From contig NZ_CP072113.1 of the NCBI RefSeq assembly GCF_017654605.1, forward strand, positions 310,001-374,000: a stretch of DNA of 64,000 nt. Direction: 5' to 3'. How positions within the stretch are numbered: the stretch's first letter is position 1; each line of letters starts with the position of its first letter. Under the pieces are notes generated by a model. That model searched no databases. It saw only the letters and a program-made list of their open reading frames with translations, and was not told where the DNA came from. Shown here piece after piece: positions 36,671 to 45,791 of this stretch. The DNA comes from Yimella sp. cx-51. Lineage in GTDB: Bacteria; Actinomycetota; Actinomycetes; Actinomycetales; Dermatophilaceae. The position numbers and the translations under genes were made by a program.

Positions 36671-38193
36671 GGCTGCACCTGCATGACCGACTGCTCGTAG
36701 GTGCCGTCGCGCAGGTTGATCGCGGCGCGGTCGGCATAGCCGTAGAGCGGTCCGGCGAAGACGGTGAGCGCGAGGCTGAACGTGACCAGCGCGCCGGTGG
36801 CGCAGGCCATCAACGGGGGCATCGGACGCCGGTCACCGGTGGGATCGTCGGCCACCCCTTCGTCCGATTCCACGGCCGGGGGAGTGCCCCAGAAGGCGCG
36901 GTTCCAGACCTTCGCCATGGCCAGCAGCGTCAGGAAGCTGGTGACGATGCCGCCCACGACGACGGTCCAGGCCATCGGGGTGCCGAGTTCGGCGCCGGCC
37001 TGCAGCAGCCCCAGCTTGCCGATGAATCCCGACAGCGGCGGGATGCCGGCGAGGTTCATGGCCGGCACGAAGAAGAGCACCGCGAGCAGGGGAGCCACCT
37101 TGATCAAGCCGCCCAGACCGTCGAGCGCCGACGATCCGCCGCGGCGTTCGATGAGGCCGGTCACCAGGAAGAGCGTGGCCTGGATGGTGATGTGGTGGGC
37201 GGTGTAGAAGATGGTGGCTGCCAGCCCCGCCTGGTTGGCCAGTGCGATGCCGAACACCATGTAGCCCAGGTGGCTGACCAGGGTGAAGGAGAGCATTCGC
37301 TTGATCTCCACCTGCGCGACTGCGCCCAGGATGCCGATGACCATCGTCAGCAGCGCCGCCACCAGCAGCAGATTCGTCAGGTGGCTGTCGGGGAAGAGCA
37401 GCGTCTGGGTGCGGATGATCGCGTAGACACCCACCTTGGTGAGCAGGCCGGCGAAGACGGCGGTCACCGGAGCGGGGGCGGTGGGATAGGAATCGGGCAG
37501 CCAGGCAGACAACGGGAAGACCGCTGCCTTGATCGCGAAGGTGACCAGCAGCATGAGCTGCAGCAGGAGCTGCACCGGCGGGCTCAGCGCCTGCAGACGG
37601 TCGGCCAGTTGGGCCATGTTGACCGTGCCGGTTGCTGCGTACACGGTGGCGATCGAGATGAGGAACAACGCCGACGACAACAGGCTGACCACCACGTACG
37701 TGGTGCCGGCGCGGATGCGGTCGCCGGTGCCGCCGAGGGAGAGCAGCACGTACGAGGCGAAGAGCAAGATCTCGAAACCGACGAACAGGTTGAACAGGTC
37801 GCCGGCCAGGAAGGCGTTGGAGACGCCCGCGATGAGCAGCAGGAAGGTCGGGTGGAAGATCGAGACCGGTGTCTCCCGGCGCAGTTCGTCCTCGTCCTGC
37901 CCGGTGGAGTAGACCAGCACCGCCAGCGCGACGACTGCTGCGACCAAGAGCATGAGGGACGCGAGCCGGTCGGCCACCAGCACGATGCCCAGCGGCGCGG
38001 GCCAACCGCCCACCCAGAGCACCAACGGGCCGTGGGCATCGGTGTGCCACATGAAGATCGCGGCCACCGCGATGACCCCGCCGAGACAGACGATCGAGAC
38101 GGCGCGCTGCAGCTTGGGACGCCGGGGCATGGCCAGCGCGACGCCGGCACCGAAGATGGTGAGCAGCATCGGGACGGGCAGCAGGTTGTTCAT
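36667..38193 (-). CDS. mnhD: Mrp/Mnh antiporter subunit D
   Basis: A 508-residue proton-conducting NuoN/NuoM-like subunit with about 14 membrane helices. Key segments include GFEILLFASYVLLSLGG, IKAAVFPLSAWLPDSYPTAPAPV (split) with the conserved Lys and Pro, and LVSHLGYMVFG. It is one of the two antiporter-like subunits of the complex, the other being MnhA. The start at 38193 overlaps mnhC by 4 bp. Confidence 0.95.
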   Translation of the reverse strand: MNNLLPVPMLLTIFGAGVALAMPRRPKLQRAVSIVCLGGVIAVAAIFMWHTDAHGPLVLWVGGWPAPLGIVLVADRLASLMLLVAAVVALAVLVYSTGQDEDELRRETPVSIFHPTFLLLIAGVSNAFLAGDLFNLFVGFEILLFASYVLLSLGGTGDRIRAGTTYVVVSLLSSALFLISIATVYAATGTVNMAQLADRLQALSPPVQLLLQLMLLVTFAIKAAVFPLSAWLPDSYPTAPAPVTAVFAGLLTKVGVYAIIRTQTLLFPDSHLTNLLLVAALLTMVIGILGAVAQVEIKRMLSFTLVSHLGYMVFGIALANQAGLAATIFYTAHHITIQATLFLVTGLIERRGGSSALDGLGGLIKVAPLLAVLFFVPAMNLAGIPPLSGFIGKLGLLQAGAELGTPMAWTVVVGGIVTSFLTLLAMAKVWNRAFWGTPPAVESDEGVADDPTGDRRPMPPLMACATGALVTFSLALTVFAGPLYGYADRAAINLRDGTYEQSVMQVQP

Positions 38194-38618
38194 TCGCTCA
38201 CCACGTCCTCTCCGGTGTCGGAGAAGGTGGTCTCCTCGAAGGAGCCCGAGGCCTCGTCGGCCTTGGCGAGTTCACGGATTCGGGCGTCCTCGAGGTCGTC
38301 GGCGGTTTCGTCGTCACCGTTGAGTTGGAAGCTGCGGTAGGCCATGGCCAGCACGAAGGCCGACACCGCGAGGGTGATGACGATGGCGGTCAGCATCATC
38401 GCCTGCGGTAACGGATCGGCTGCGGTCGAGCGGCTGAACATGCCGATGATCGGCGGCGTGCCGGCATCGCCGGCGGCGATGAGGAAGAGCACGTTGACAC
38501 CGTTGGAGATGAGGATGACGCCGATCAGGATGCGGGTCAGCGATCGCTCGAGGATCAGGTAGACGCCGCAGGCGACCAGGAACCCCGCGGTGATGGCCAG
38601 GGTGATGTTGGCGGTCAT
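38190..38618 (-). CDS. mnhC: Mrp/Mnh antiporter subunit C
   Basis: A 142-residue NuoK-like protein with three membrane helices. The core is VYLILERSLTRILIGVILISNGVNVL, the counterpart of the NuoK functional helix, with the usual buried acidic position. It has an acidic C-terminal extension of about 35 residues. It overlaps mnhA and mnhD by 4 bp each. Confidence 0.94.
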   Translation of the reverse strand: MTANITLAITAGFLVACGVYLILERSLTRILIGVILISNGVNVLFLIAAGDAGTPPIIGMFSRSTAADPLPQAMMLTAIVITLAVSAFVLAMAYRSFQLNGDDETADDLEDARIRELAKADEASGSFEETTFSDTGEDVVSE

Positions 38619-41551
38619 GAGCGGTGGCCCTCCGTCCCGGGAATGGCTCGGGTCGAGCGCTCCAGCGGGGTGGGCGCGATGTCTTCCTCGGCGTGCTGGT
38701 CGATGCCGGAGCCGAAGCTGCGGGCGAGGTCGAGCACCATGCCGACGACCACCAGGTAGACGCCGACGTCGAAGATCGTGGACGACACCAGGTGCAGTTC
38801 ACCGAACATCGGCCAGACGGCCCCCCACGGCGTGTGCCAGACGTCCGGACCGGGCACGTTGAGGTACCAGTCGTAGCTCTCCAGCACCGCACCGCCGAAG
38901 GCCACCGGCGCGACCGCCGAGCCGATCGCGGTGAACAAGCCCGCACCGAGCAGGCGTCCGGCGTCGAAGGGTGCTGCTTCGTCGAGTTCGTGACGGCCGG
39001 CGGTCAGGTAACGCACCATCAACGCCATGCCGGCCACCAGGCCGCCGGCGAAGCCGCCGCCGGGCAGGTTGTGGCCGGCCAGCAGCAGGTAGAGCGACAT
39101 GATGATCAGGAAGCCGAACAGCAGCCGGGTGACCACCTCGAAGACCAACGAACGGGTGATCGGCGAGAGCGTCTGGCCGGCGCGCAGCCAGACCCCGGGT
39201 GACTGGTCGCCCTCGTGGTCGCCGTCCATGGCCTCGGCCGTGCGGGTGACCGCCGTCGACCGCGAGCGCAGGAAGATGAGCGAGGCGACACCGGTGGCGG
39301 CGATGACCAGCACCGAGATCTCGCCGAAGGTGTCCCAGGCGCGCATGTCGACCAGCGCGACATTGACGATGTTCTTGCCGTAGCCGAAGTCGTAGGCGGC
39401 GTCGTACCACGGTTCGCTGACCGGGCGGGCGCGGCGGTCGCCACCGGCGACCAGCGCGATGAGGGTGATCGTGACCCCGACGACCGCGGCCACCAGCACC
39501 CGCCACCACCGGGTGGACGACAGCGGACGCTTGGTGAAGTAGCGCGGCAGCTTGCGCATGACCAGTACGAAGATCACCAGGCTGACCGTCTCGACGAGCA
39601 CCTGGGTGACGGCGAGGTCGGGGGCACCGGCCAGGGCGAACATGAGCGCCAGGCCGTAGCCGGTGACGCCGGTCAGCAGGATGGCGCGCAGGCGTCCGCG
39701 CGAGGTAGCGGCCAGGAAGGCCGCCATGATGATGACCAGCGCGATCGGGATCTGCATCCAGTAGTCGGCGATGCGGACGGCCGGCCAGTCCTTCACCTGC
39801 CACAGCGCATAGGTGGTGAGGGCGACGAAGACCGCGAGGATCGTGCCGAGGTAGATCGACAGCGAACCGCGCTGGGTGCGGGCGGTGGTCTCGACGGCCA
39901 GGCGGTCGATGCCGCGCATGGAGCGGTGGTAGAGCTCTTCGGCCGAGGTGGTCTTGGGGAAGGTGGCCTGCACTGCGGCGATGCGGTTGCGGGCGAGGAA
40001 CAACCCGACACCGGCGGCGAGCGCGATGACCGACATCAGCAGTGGCCAGCCCAGGCCGTGCCAGAGCGCGAGGCCGTGGCTGGCGGTGCCCGCGCCCACG
40101 CTCTCGGCGTAGGGGCTGAGCAGTTCGGTGAGCGGGCCACCCAGGAAGCCGCCCACCAGGCTCAGCCCACCGAGCAGCACCGGCACGGCGACCATGCCGG
40201 CTGCCGGCTGGTGCCATTGCAGGACGGGTGCCTCGGCCTTGGGAGCGAAGGCGCCCCACCACCACCGCAGGCTGTACGCCACGGTGATCGCCGAGCCGAA
40301 GACGAGCGCGAATGCGAGGATGCCGGCCGCGAGCGGGTTGAGGGAGGGGTCGTTGCTGTCGATCAGATAGGTGACCGACTCGAACGCCGCCTCCTTGGTG
40401 ATGAAGCCGATCAGCGGCGGCATGCCGGCCATCGAGAGCGCGGCGAGTCCGCCGAGCACGGCCAGCCAGGGGACGCGGTACCCCACGCCGCCGAGCTCGT
40501 TGAGGTTACGGGTGCCGGCACTGTGGTCGATGATGCCGACGCACATGAAGAGCGTCGACTTGAAGAGCGCGTGTGAGATCACCAGGGTCAGGCCGGCCAG
40601 GGCGGCGGCCCGCGAACCGACGCCGACCAGCAACACCATGAAGCCGAGCTGGCTGACGGTGCCGTAGGCGAGCAGCAGTTTCAGGTCGCTCTGGCGCAAT
40701 GCTCGCCAGCCGCCGACCACCATCGTCGCGGTGCCGAGCACGAGCACGGCGGTGCGCCAGTAGGGCACGGTCGAGAAGGCGGGGGCTAGCACGGCGACGA
40801 GATAGACGCCGGCTTTGACCATCGCTGCCGCGTGCAAGTAGGCCGAGATCGGGGTGGGCGCGGCCATCGCTCCGGGCAGCCAGAACTGGAACGGGATCAG
40901 CGCCGACTTGGTGAGGGCGCCCACCAACATGAGCAGGACCCCGACGGTCACCAGCGTGCCCTCGGGCGGGGCCGCGACGATCTGGGTCAGGGAGTAGGTG
41001 CCGGCCTCGTGGCCGAGGGCGACGATGCCGATCAGCATCGCCAGACCGCCACCGACGGTGACCATCAAGGCGGTGTTGGCCGCGCCACGGTTGGCGCGGC
41101 GGGTGGGGTCGTGACCCACCAACAGGTAGGAGAAGACCGAGGTCAGCTCCCAGAAGACGTACATCAGGATGAGGTCGTCGGCGGTGACCAGGCCGAGCAT
41201 CGTGCCGGCGAAAACGGTGAGAATGGCGCCGCTGCGCACGGGCATCGTCTTGTCGAAGTACCACCGGCAGTAGATCAGCACGAGCGTGCCGATCCAGCTG
41301 ACCACCATCGCCAGCACCCATTGCACCAGGCCGATGTGCAGGTCGAGGTTGACCCCGAGCGCCGGGATCCATTCGTATCCGACGTCGACGGACCGACCAT
41401 CGGTGATGGTCGGTGCGATGGACAGCAGCCACAAGCCCGTTGCGAACGGTGCCAGGGCCAGCACGAAGAAGGCGCGCGAGCCGAGCGACCGCGCCAGAAA
41501 AGGGGTCAAAGCGCCGCCCACCACATGCGCAGCGATAAGGGCGAAGAGCAC
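38615..41551 (-). CDS. mnhA: Mrp/Mnh antiporter subunit A with fused subunit B
   Basis: A 978-residue polytopic protein. Residues about 1-600 are the NuoL-like antiporter module (GHDPTRRANRGAANTALMVT, KSALIPFQFWLPGAMAAPTPISAYLHAA across two helices). A DUF4040-like linker follows at about 610-690, and the C-terminal 180 residues match MnhB (HNLPGGGFAGGLVAGMALMVRYL). So A and B are one chain, as in many actinobacteria. GTG 41551 has a GGAAGG ribosome site. It is the first gene of the six-cistron operon, which exchanges Na+ (or other cations) for protons and supports pH and salt tolerance. Confidence 0.95.
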   Translation of the reverse strand: MLFALIAAHVVGGALTPFLARSLGSRAFFVLALAPFATGLWLLSIAPTITDGRSVDVGYEWIPALGVNLDLHIGLVQWVLAMVVSWIGTLVLIYCRWYFDKTMPVRSGAILTVFAGTMLGLVTADDLILMYVFWELTSVFSYLLVGHDPTRRANRGAANTALMVTVGGGLAMLIGIVALGHEAGTYSLTQIVAAPPEGTLVTVGVLLMLVGALTKSALIPFQFWLPGAMAAPTPISAYLHAAAMVKAGVYLVAVLAPAFSTVPYWRTAVLVLGTATMVVGGWRALRQSDLKLLLAYGTVSQLGFMVLLVGVGSRAAALAGLTLVISHALFKSTLFMCVGIIDHSAGTRNLNELGGVGYRVPWLAVLGGLAALSMAGMPPLIGFITKEAAFESVTYLIDSNDPSLNPLAAGILAFALVFGSAITVAYSLRWWWGAFAPKAEAPVLQWHQPAAGMVAVPVLLGGLSLVGGFLGGPLTELLSPYAESVGAGTASHGLALWHGLGWPLLMSVIALAAGVGLFLARNRIAAVQATFPKTTSAEELYHRSMRGIDRLAVETTARTQRGSLSIYLGTILAVFVALTTYALWQVKDWPAVRIADYWMQIPIALVIIMAAFLAATSRGRLRAILLTGVTGYGLALMFALAGAPDLAVTQVLVETVSLVIFVLVMRKLPRYFTKRPLSSTRWWRVLVAAVVGVTITLIALVAGGDRRARPVSEPWYDAAYDFGYGKNIVNVALVDMRAWDTFGEISVLVIAATGVASLIFLRSRSTAVTRTAEAMDGDHEGDQSPGVWLRAGQTLSPITRSLVFEVVTRLLFGFLIIMSLYLLLAGHNLPGGGFAGGLVAGMALMVRYLTAGRHELDEAAPFDAGRLLGAGLFTAIGSAVAPVAFGGAVLESYDWYLNVPGPDVWHTPWGAVWPMFGELHLVSSTIFDVGVYLVVVGMVLDLARSFGSGIDQHAEEDIAPTPLERSTRAIPGTEGHRS

Positions 41552-41671
41552 GCCAGGCGTTCCTTCCGTCTGGTGGCTGTCAGGTGGGGGAGAACACCAT
41601 TTTACGGGGCGATGTGCACTGCTGCGGACGCCGGGGCATGCACAGAATTCGCCGGTAACCCGTGATCGGCG

Positions 41672-41677
41672 TATAAC
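41672..41677 (+). promoter_or_regulatory. Candidate -10 box of the amino-acid transporter operon
   Basis: TATAAC lies 8 bases before the ATG of the fused binding-protein/permease gene. If used, transcription would begin at or just before the start codon and give a leaderless mRNA, which is common in actinobacteria. The -35 region is poor. Confidence 0.4.
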
Positions 41678-41685
41678 TGTTCGTC

Positions 41686-43140
41686 ATGCGTCCCATCACC
41701 ACGCGTGTCATTGCTGCGCTCGGCGCGCTGCTGATCACGCTCACCGCATTCGGACTCGGAGGTGCAGGCGCTTCGGCAACGGTCCCGGCGCCGGCGGCGA
41801 AGGCCGCGCTGCCAGCGGTGCTGAAGGTCGGCACCGAGGGTGTCTACCCGCCGTTCAGTTACCACGAGGGCGGCAAGCTCACCGGGTACGACGTGGAGTT
41901 CATGCGCGCTCTGGGCAACAAGCTCGGGGTGAAGATGGAGTTCGTCGAGGTGCCCTGGGATTCGATGTTCGCCGCGCTGAGCTCGGGCAAGATCGACGTG
42001 GTCGCCAACCAGGTCACCAAAAATCCTGAACGTGAGCAGTTGTACGACCTCTCCGAGCCGTACATCACCACCACCGGCGTGGTGCTGGTGGGCAAAAACA
42101 ACACCACGATCAACAAGCTGTCCGACATCAAGGGCAAGCGGGCCGGCCAGTCGCTGACCAGCAACTGGCGGGAGGTCGCCGCCAAGAACGGTGCCACCAT
42201 CGTCGGCGTCGACAGCCTGGACAAAGCGATCCAGAACCTTCGCCAGGGCAGCGTGGACGTTGTGGTCAACGACGAACTAGCCGTCAAGAACTTCATGGCC
42301 AGCCAGAGCGACCCCGGCGTGAAGATCGTCGCCTACACCGACGACAAGTCGGAGTCGGTGCTGGCGGCGCGCAAGGGCTCGGGTTACATGACCCAGCTCA
42401 ACCAGGGCATCGCCCAGCTCAAGGCCGAAGGGGTCAGTCAGCAGCTGTACGACAAGTACTTCAAGGCCGACGTCAAGCCGGTCACCAGCTGGCAGATGAT
42501 CAAGGACAACGCCTGGCCGCTGGCCTGGGCGGCGATCAAGGTGACGATCCCGCTGACGTTGATCAGCTTCGTCCTCGGGTTGCTCATCTCCCTCGGTGTC
42601 GCCCTCGCCCGGTTGTCGACCAACCCGATGCTCGCCTGGCCCGCGCGGCTGTTCATCTCCGTCTTCCGCGGCGTCCCGGTCTTCGTGCTGTTGCTGCTGA
42701 TCTACTTCGGCCTCAACGAGATCGGCTGGAAGATCTCGCCCTGGCCGGCCGCCATCATGGGCTTCTCGCTCAACATGGCCGGCTACGGCGCAGAGATCAT
42801 CCGGTCGTCGATCCTGTCGGTGCCCAAGGGCCAATGGGAGGCCGCGCGGACGATCGGCATGAACCACGCCACCTCGTTGCGCCGCGTGGTCATCCCGCAG
42901 GCCGCGCGCATCGCGGTGCCGCCGCTGTCCAACACCTTGATCGATCTGTTGAAGAGCACGTCGCTCGCGTCGGCGATCCTGGTGACCGAGATGTTCCGGC
43001 AGGCGCAGATCGCCGCCGCGCCGTCGTTCAAGTTCTTCGCGCTCTACGGTCTGGCCGCGCTCTACTACTGGCTGATCGTGGTCGTGATGACCTTCTTCCA
43101 AGGCCGTATCGAGAAGCGAGTGAGCAGGTTCGTGGCATGA
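41686..43140 (+). CDS. Amino-acid ABC transporter, fused substrate-binding protein and permease
   Basis: A 484-residue single chain. A signal or anchor segment (about 8-32) is followed by a family 3 solute-binding domain (about 45-265; VGTEGVYPPFSYHEGGKLTGYDVEF split, FVEVPWDSMFAALSSGKIDVV) and then a HisM-type permease with five helices (about 285-480) and EAA loop KGQWEAARTIGMNHATSLRRVVIPQA (split). Fusions of this kind are known for GlnPH-like glutamine or cystine importers. The ATPase gene overlaps its stop (ATGA). No lipobox is seen, as expected when the binding domain is tethered to the permease. Confidence 0.9.
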   Translation: MRPITTRVIAALGALLITLTAFGLGGAGASATVPAPAAKAALPAVLKVGTEGVYPPFSYHEGGKLTGYDVEFMRALGNKLGVKMEFVEVPWDSMFAALSSGKIDVVANQVTKNPEREQLYDLSEPYITTTGVVLVGKNNTTINKLSDIKGKRAGQSLTSNWREVAAKNGATIVGVDSLDKAIQNLRQGSVDVVVNDELAVKNFMASQSDPGVKIVAYTDDKSESVLAARKGSGYMTQLNQGIAQLKAEGVSQQLYDKYFKADVKPVTSWQMIKDNAWPLAWAAIKVTIPLTLISFVLGLLISLGVALARLSTNPMLAWPARLFISVFRGVPVFVLLLLIYFGLNEIGWKISPWPAAIMGFSLNMAGYGAEIIRSSILSVPKGQWEAARTIGMNHATSLRRVVIPQAARIAVPPLSNTLIDLLKSTSLASAILVTEMFRQAQIAAAPSFKFFALYGLAALYYWLIVVVMTFFQGRIEKRVSRFVA

Positions 43141-43919
43141 GTCGCATCGTCGAGGTCGAGCATCTGAGGAAGTCCTTCGGTGGCAACACCGTGCTGCAGG
43201 ACGTCTCGTTCACCGCGGACGAGGGCACCGTCACGGTGATTCTCGGACCCTCTGGTTCGGGCAAGACCACGTTGCTGCGCTCGCTCAACGGGCTCGAACT
43301 ACCCGACTCCGGAGTGGTGAGCGTTGCGGACGCGTCGGTCGATTTCTCTGATGTCTCCGCGTCGCGGTGGGGACGGCTGCCCAAGGAACAACGCGCAGCG
43401 GTGGCCGAGCTCGGGGCGCAGAGCGGCATGGTCTTCCAGTCGCACAACCTGTTCCCCAACATGACCGCGCTGCGCAATGTCACCGAGGGGCCGGTGGTCG
43501 TCCAAGGCGTCGCTGCTGCCGATGCGGACGCGCAGGCTCGGGAGCTGCTCGACAAGGTGGGCCTGTCTGCGCACATCGACAAGTTCCCCTACCAACTCTC
43601 CGGCGGTCAGCAGCAGCGCGTCGGCATCGCGCGTGCGCTGGCCCTCAAGCCGAAGCTGGTGCTCTTCGACGAGCCCACCTCGGCGCTCGACCCCGAACTG
43701 GTCGGCGAGGTGCTGCGGGTCATCCGAGACCTCGCCACCGAGGGCTGGACGATGGTGATCGTCACTCACGAGGTGCGTTTCGCCCAGCAGGTGGCCGATC
43801 AGGTGCTCTTCATCGACGATGGTCTGATCGTCGAGCAGGGCCCGCCGCAGGAGGTCATCGCGGCGCCGAAGCATCAGCGCACCCAGGACTTCCTGCGCCG
43901 CATCCTCGACCCGATCTGA
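43137..43919 (+). CDS. Amino-acid ABC transporter ATP-binding protein
   Basis: A 260-residue GlnQ/HisP-type ATPase. Walker A is GPSGSGKTT, the Q-loop MVFQSHNLF, the signature [14 protein letters not shown], Walker [14 protein letters not shown] and the switch His is in VIVTHEVRFA. An unusual 20-residue segment around residues 66-85 (SASRWGRLPKEQRAAVAELG) sits before the Q-loop, a feature seen in the TcyC/YecC-like group. ATG 43137 overlaps the previous stop, so both subunits are made from one transcript. Confidence 0.92.
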   Translation: MSRIVEVEHLRKSFGGNTVLQDVSFTADEGTVTVILGPSGSGKTTLLRSLNGLELPDSGVVSVADASVDFSDVSASRWGRLPKEQRAAVAELGAQSGMVFQSHNLFPNMTALRNVTEGPVVVQGVAAADADAQARELLDKVGLSAHIDKFPYQLSGGQQQRVGIARALALKPKLVLFDEPTSALDPELVGEVLRVIRDLATEGWTMVIVTHEVRFAQQVADQVLFIDDGLIVEQGPPQEVIAAPKHQRTQDFLRRILDPI

Positions 43920-43963
43920 GGCGTCGCGTCCCGGCGCGGCCACTGCGAGGGAAGATTCCCCGG

Positions 43964-44146
43964 TCAGCGCCGGGGAGCCCGTGCTGGGCGCGCGTCCTGG
44001 TCTTCGGGGAGCGGGCGACGCGCGAGGCGCTCAACCCACGAGTCTTCTTGCTCGCCGCGGCGTTCGGCATCGCGAACCAGGGCGCGGGCCAACCGGATCT
44101 TGGACGTCGGAACACTGTTTTGTGCCCGGTCAGTCGTGAGGCTCAT
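43964..44146 (-). CDS. Small basic protein of unknown function
   Basis: A 60-residue Arg-rich, soluble product with no recognised family. Its ATG overlaps the stop of the upstream 117-residue ORF (ATGA), which is the main reason to believe it. A short hairpin (43957-43976) lies at its 3' end. It might be a chance ORF. Confidence 0.4.
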   Translation of the reverse strand: MSLTTDRAQNSVPTSKIRLARALVRDAERRGEQEDSWVERLARRPLPEDQDARPARAPRR

Positions 44147-44496
44147 TGTTCGCCCTCCAGATCGTGGTCGTCTTCTCCATTGTCGCTCGAACCAGTCGCA
44201 GAATCCACGCTTAAACCGGTCACGGCTTGCCGCAGGCTCAACCGGCCGATCCGCCGAGCCAAGTCACGATCTCCCTCACTACCCAGATCAGAGTTGATGA
44301 GGTCGGCCAGCAACTCGTCCCCGATCAACTGCTTAGCCACCTCATTACTGGTGAGGTTCTCCAGGGCGCGGTCGAACCGTTCGCGCCATTCACTGCGCGC
44401 CGCTTGCCGTTGGCCCCGGACCGCGACCCAGGCCGGGACTCCAGCACCCACCAGCGCGCCAAGGAATGCCAGTGCGGGAGTAACCCACTCGCTCAC
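44143..44496 (-). CDS. Small single-pass membrane protein of unknown function
   Basis: A 117-residue product from GTG 44496. One N-terminal membrane helix (WVTPALAFLGALVGAGVPAWVAV split over residues 4-26) is followed by a long charged, probably coiled helix (QRQAARSEWRERFDRAL) and an acidic tail. Small proteins with this layout are common in genomic islands and near phage genes. It overlaps a 60-residue ORF. The 232 bases upstream of it hold no gene. The region is visibly less GC-rich than its surroundings. Confidence 0.55.
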   Translation of the reverse strand: MSEWVTPALAFLGALVGAGVPAWVAVRGQRQAARSEWRERFDRALENLTSNEVAKQLIGDELLADLINSDLGSEGDRDLARRIGRLSLRQAVTGLSVDSATGSSDNGEDDHDLEGEQ

Positions 44497-44728
44497 GCCG
44501 GCCTCACCGCTTCGCTTCCTGGGGTGATGACGGGTGCGTGTACGTCACCGCGATCACCGTGGCCAGGTCGACGTCGGAGGATCCGAGGCGGTGGCACCCA
44601 TCTGAGGCTGTTTCACATTGTGGTTCATTCGTGCATCGTCCATCACCCCACTGACAGTCCACGATCTTCGGCGGTGCACTCCCATCTCTGGAGCTCGCGC
44701 CCGGACCCGCGTCGACGAGGCAGTGGAG

Positions 44729-45262
44729 CTAGTCGATTTGCGCCGGTAGTTCCCGCACCTGCAGCTGGCACCACGGGCTCACCTCGCGCTGCCCGGCGAG
44801 CACTTCGTCGCGGAACTGCGTCCAGTCCTGCCACTCGTAGGCAGCCACCTCGTCCGGGTCGGCGTTGACGCTGGTCGGGTCGGCGCAGCGCGCCACGAAG
44901 ACGGGGCACACCTCGTTCTCGACCGTTCCGTCGGCCATCACCGCGCGATAGCGGAATTGCGGGAGCACCGCGCGCAGGTCTTCCAGTTCGATGCCGAGCT
45001 CCTGCCGGACGCGGCGCCGCACGGCCTCCTCGACGGTCTCCTGCGGCGCCGGGTGGCCGCAGCAGGTGTTGGTCCAGCTGCCCGGCCAGGTCTTCTTGTG
45101 CAGCGCTCGCTGGGTGACCAGCAGACGTCCGGCGGGGTCGAGCACGTAGCAGGAGAAGGCCAGGTGCAGCGGCGTCTGGCTGTGGTGCACCTCGCTCTTG
45201 GCCGCGGTGCCGATCGGGTTGGCCTGCTCGTCCAACAGAACGACGAGCTCAGTTGTGGTCAT
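44729..45262 (-). CDS. idi: Isopentenyl-diphosphate delta-isomerase (type 1)
   Basis: Interconverts IPP and DMAPP, balancing the C5 units needed by crtE. The 177-residue Nudix-fold protein has LHLAFSCYVLDPAGRLLVTQRA, then KTWPGSWTNTCCGHPA with the catalytic Cys, and the metal-binding Glu in RVRQELGIELEDL. It is the last gene of the carotenoid operon and overlaps the crtO-like gene by 14 bp. Confidence 0.95.
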   Translation of the reverse strand: MTTTELVVLLDEQANPIGTAAKSEVHHSQTPLHLAFSCYVLDPAGRLLVTQRALHKKTWPGSWTNTCCGHPAPQETVEEAVRRRVRQELGIELEDLRAVLPQFRYRAVMADGTVENEVCPVFVARCADPTSVNADPDEVAAYEWQDWTQFRDEVLAGQREVSPWCQLQVRELPAQID

Positions 45263-45791
45263 GGTGTGGTCCTTCGATTCTTCGGGGTGTGGTGGCCTGC
45301 GCGCGGGATCGGCGGTCGATCAGCAGGGTGAGTCGCCCGCGGTTGTACCGCTGGACGGCGATGAACGGCAGGTTGATCGCGACTCCGTAGGAGATGAGCA
45401 GTGCGGACGCCAATGGCGGGTTCCAGAGCACGAACAACGGGCTGCAACCCATCGCAGCCCAGTGGCCGAGTTCGGCCCGGCGGGTCTCGCGGGCCATCAG
45501 TCGCAGCCCGTCCAGGTCGCGGGAGGGCAGCTGCCGTTTGCTGACGCCACCGGCGAAGAGGGCGCCCGCCTCGGGCAGCCGGTCTTTCCACCGGTGGATC
45601 CGCAATTGCTTCCGGTACCAACGGCCTTCGTCCTCGAAGGTGCGTGGACGCAGCAGCCACAGGTCTCGGTTCAGTGATCGTTCGTCGAGGCGGTGCACGG
45701 CGTATCCGGTGGCGGCGTGGAAGACGCCCCAGGCGGCGATGTCGAGCGCGATGGTGCGACCGTGTGGCCAGGTGACCAGACGCGTCCTCAT
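45249..45791 (-). CDS. crtO: CrtO-like glycosyl-carotenoid acyltransferase
   Basis: A 180-residue membrane-associated protein resembling CrtO of Staphylococcus, which esterifies the sugar of the staphyloxanthin precursor. Shared features are WYRKQLRIHRWKDRLPEAG, the ETRRAELGHW motif (ETKRAELIHW in the staphylococcal protein, from memory) and the C-terminal VQRYNRGRLTLLI. Two hydrophobic stretches flank the WNPP motif. Its ATG overlaps the crtQ-like stop (ATGA). The natural acceptor is inferred to be a carotenoid glucoside made by the preceding gene. Confidence 0.8.
   Translation of the reverse strand: MRTRLVTWPHGRTIALDIAAWGVFHAATGYAVHRLDERSLNRDLWLLRPRTFEDEGRWYRKQLRIHRWKDRLPEAGALFAGGVSKRQLPSRDLDGLRLMARETRRAELGHWAAMGCSPLFVLWNPPLASALLISYGVAINLPFIAVQRYNRGRLTLLIDRRSRAQATTPRRIEGPHHDHN

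Noticed and set aside
36658-38340. Plus-strand ORF of 560 codons opposite mnhD/mnhC
   Set aside because: Its translation is Asp/Arg/Gln/His-rich without hydrophobic pattern or family, and it lies fully across conserved mnh genes.
43957-43976. Terminator after the amino-acid ABC transporter
   Set aside because: Only a 7-bp stem without a T-run, overlapping the end of a possible small gene; too weak to call.
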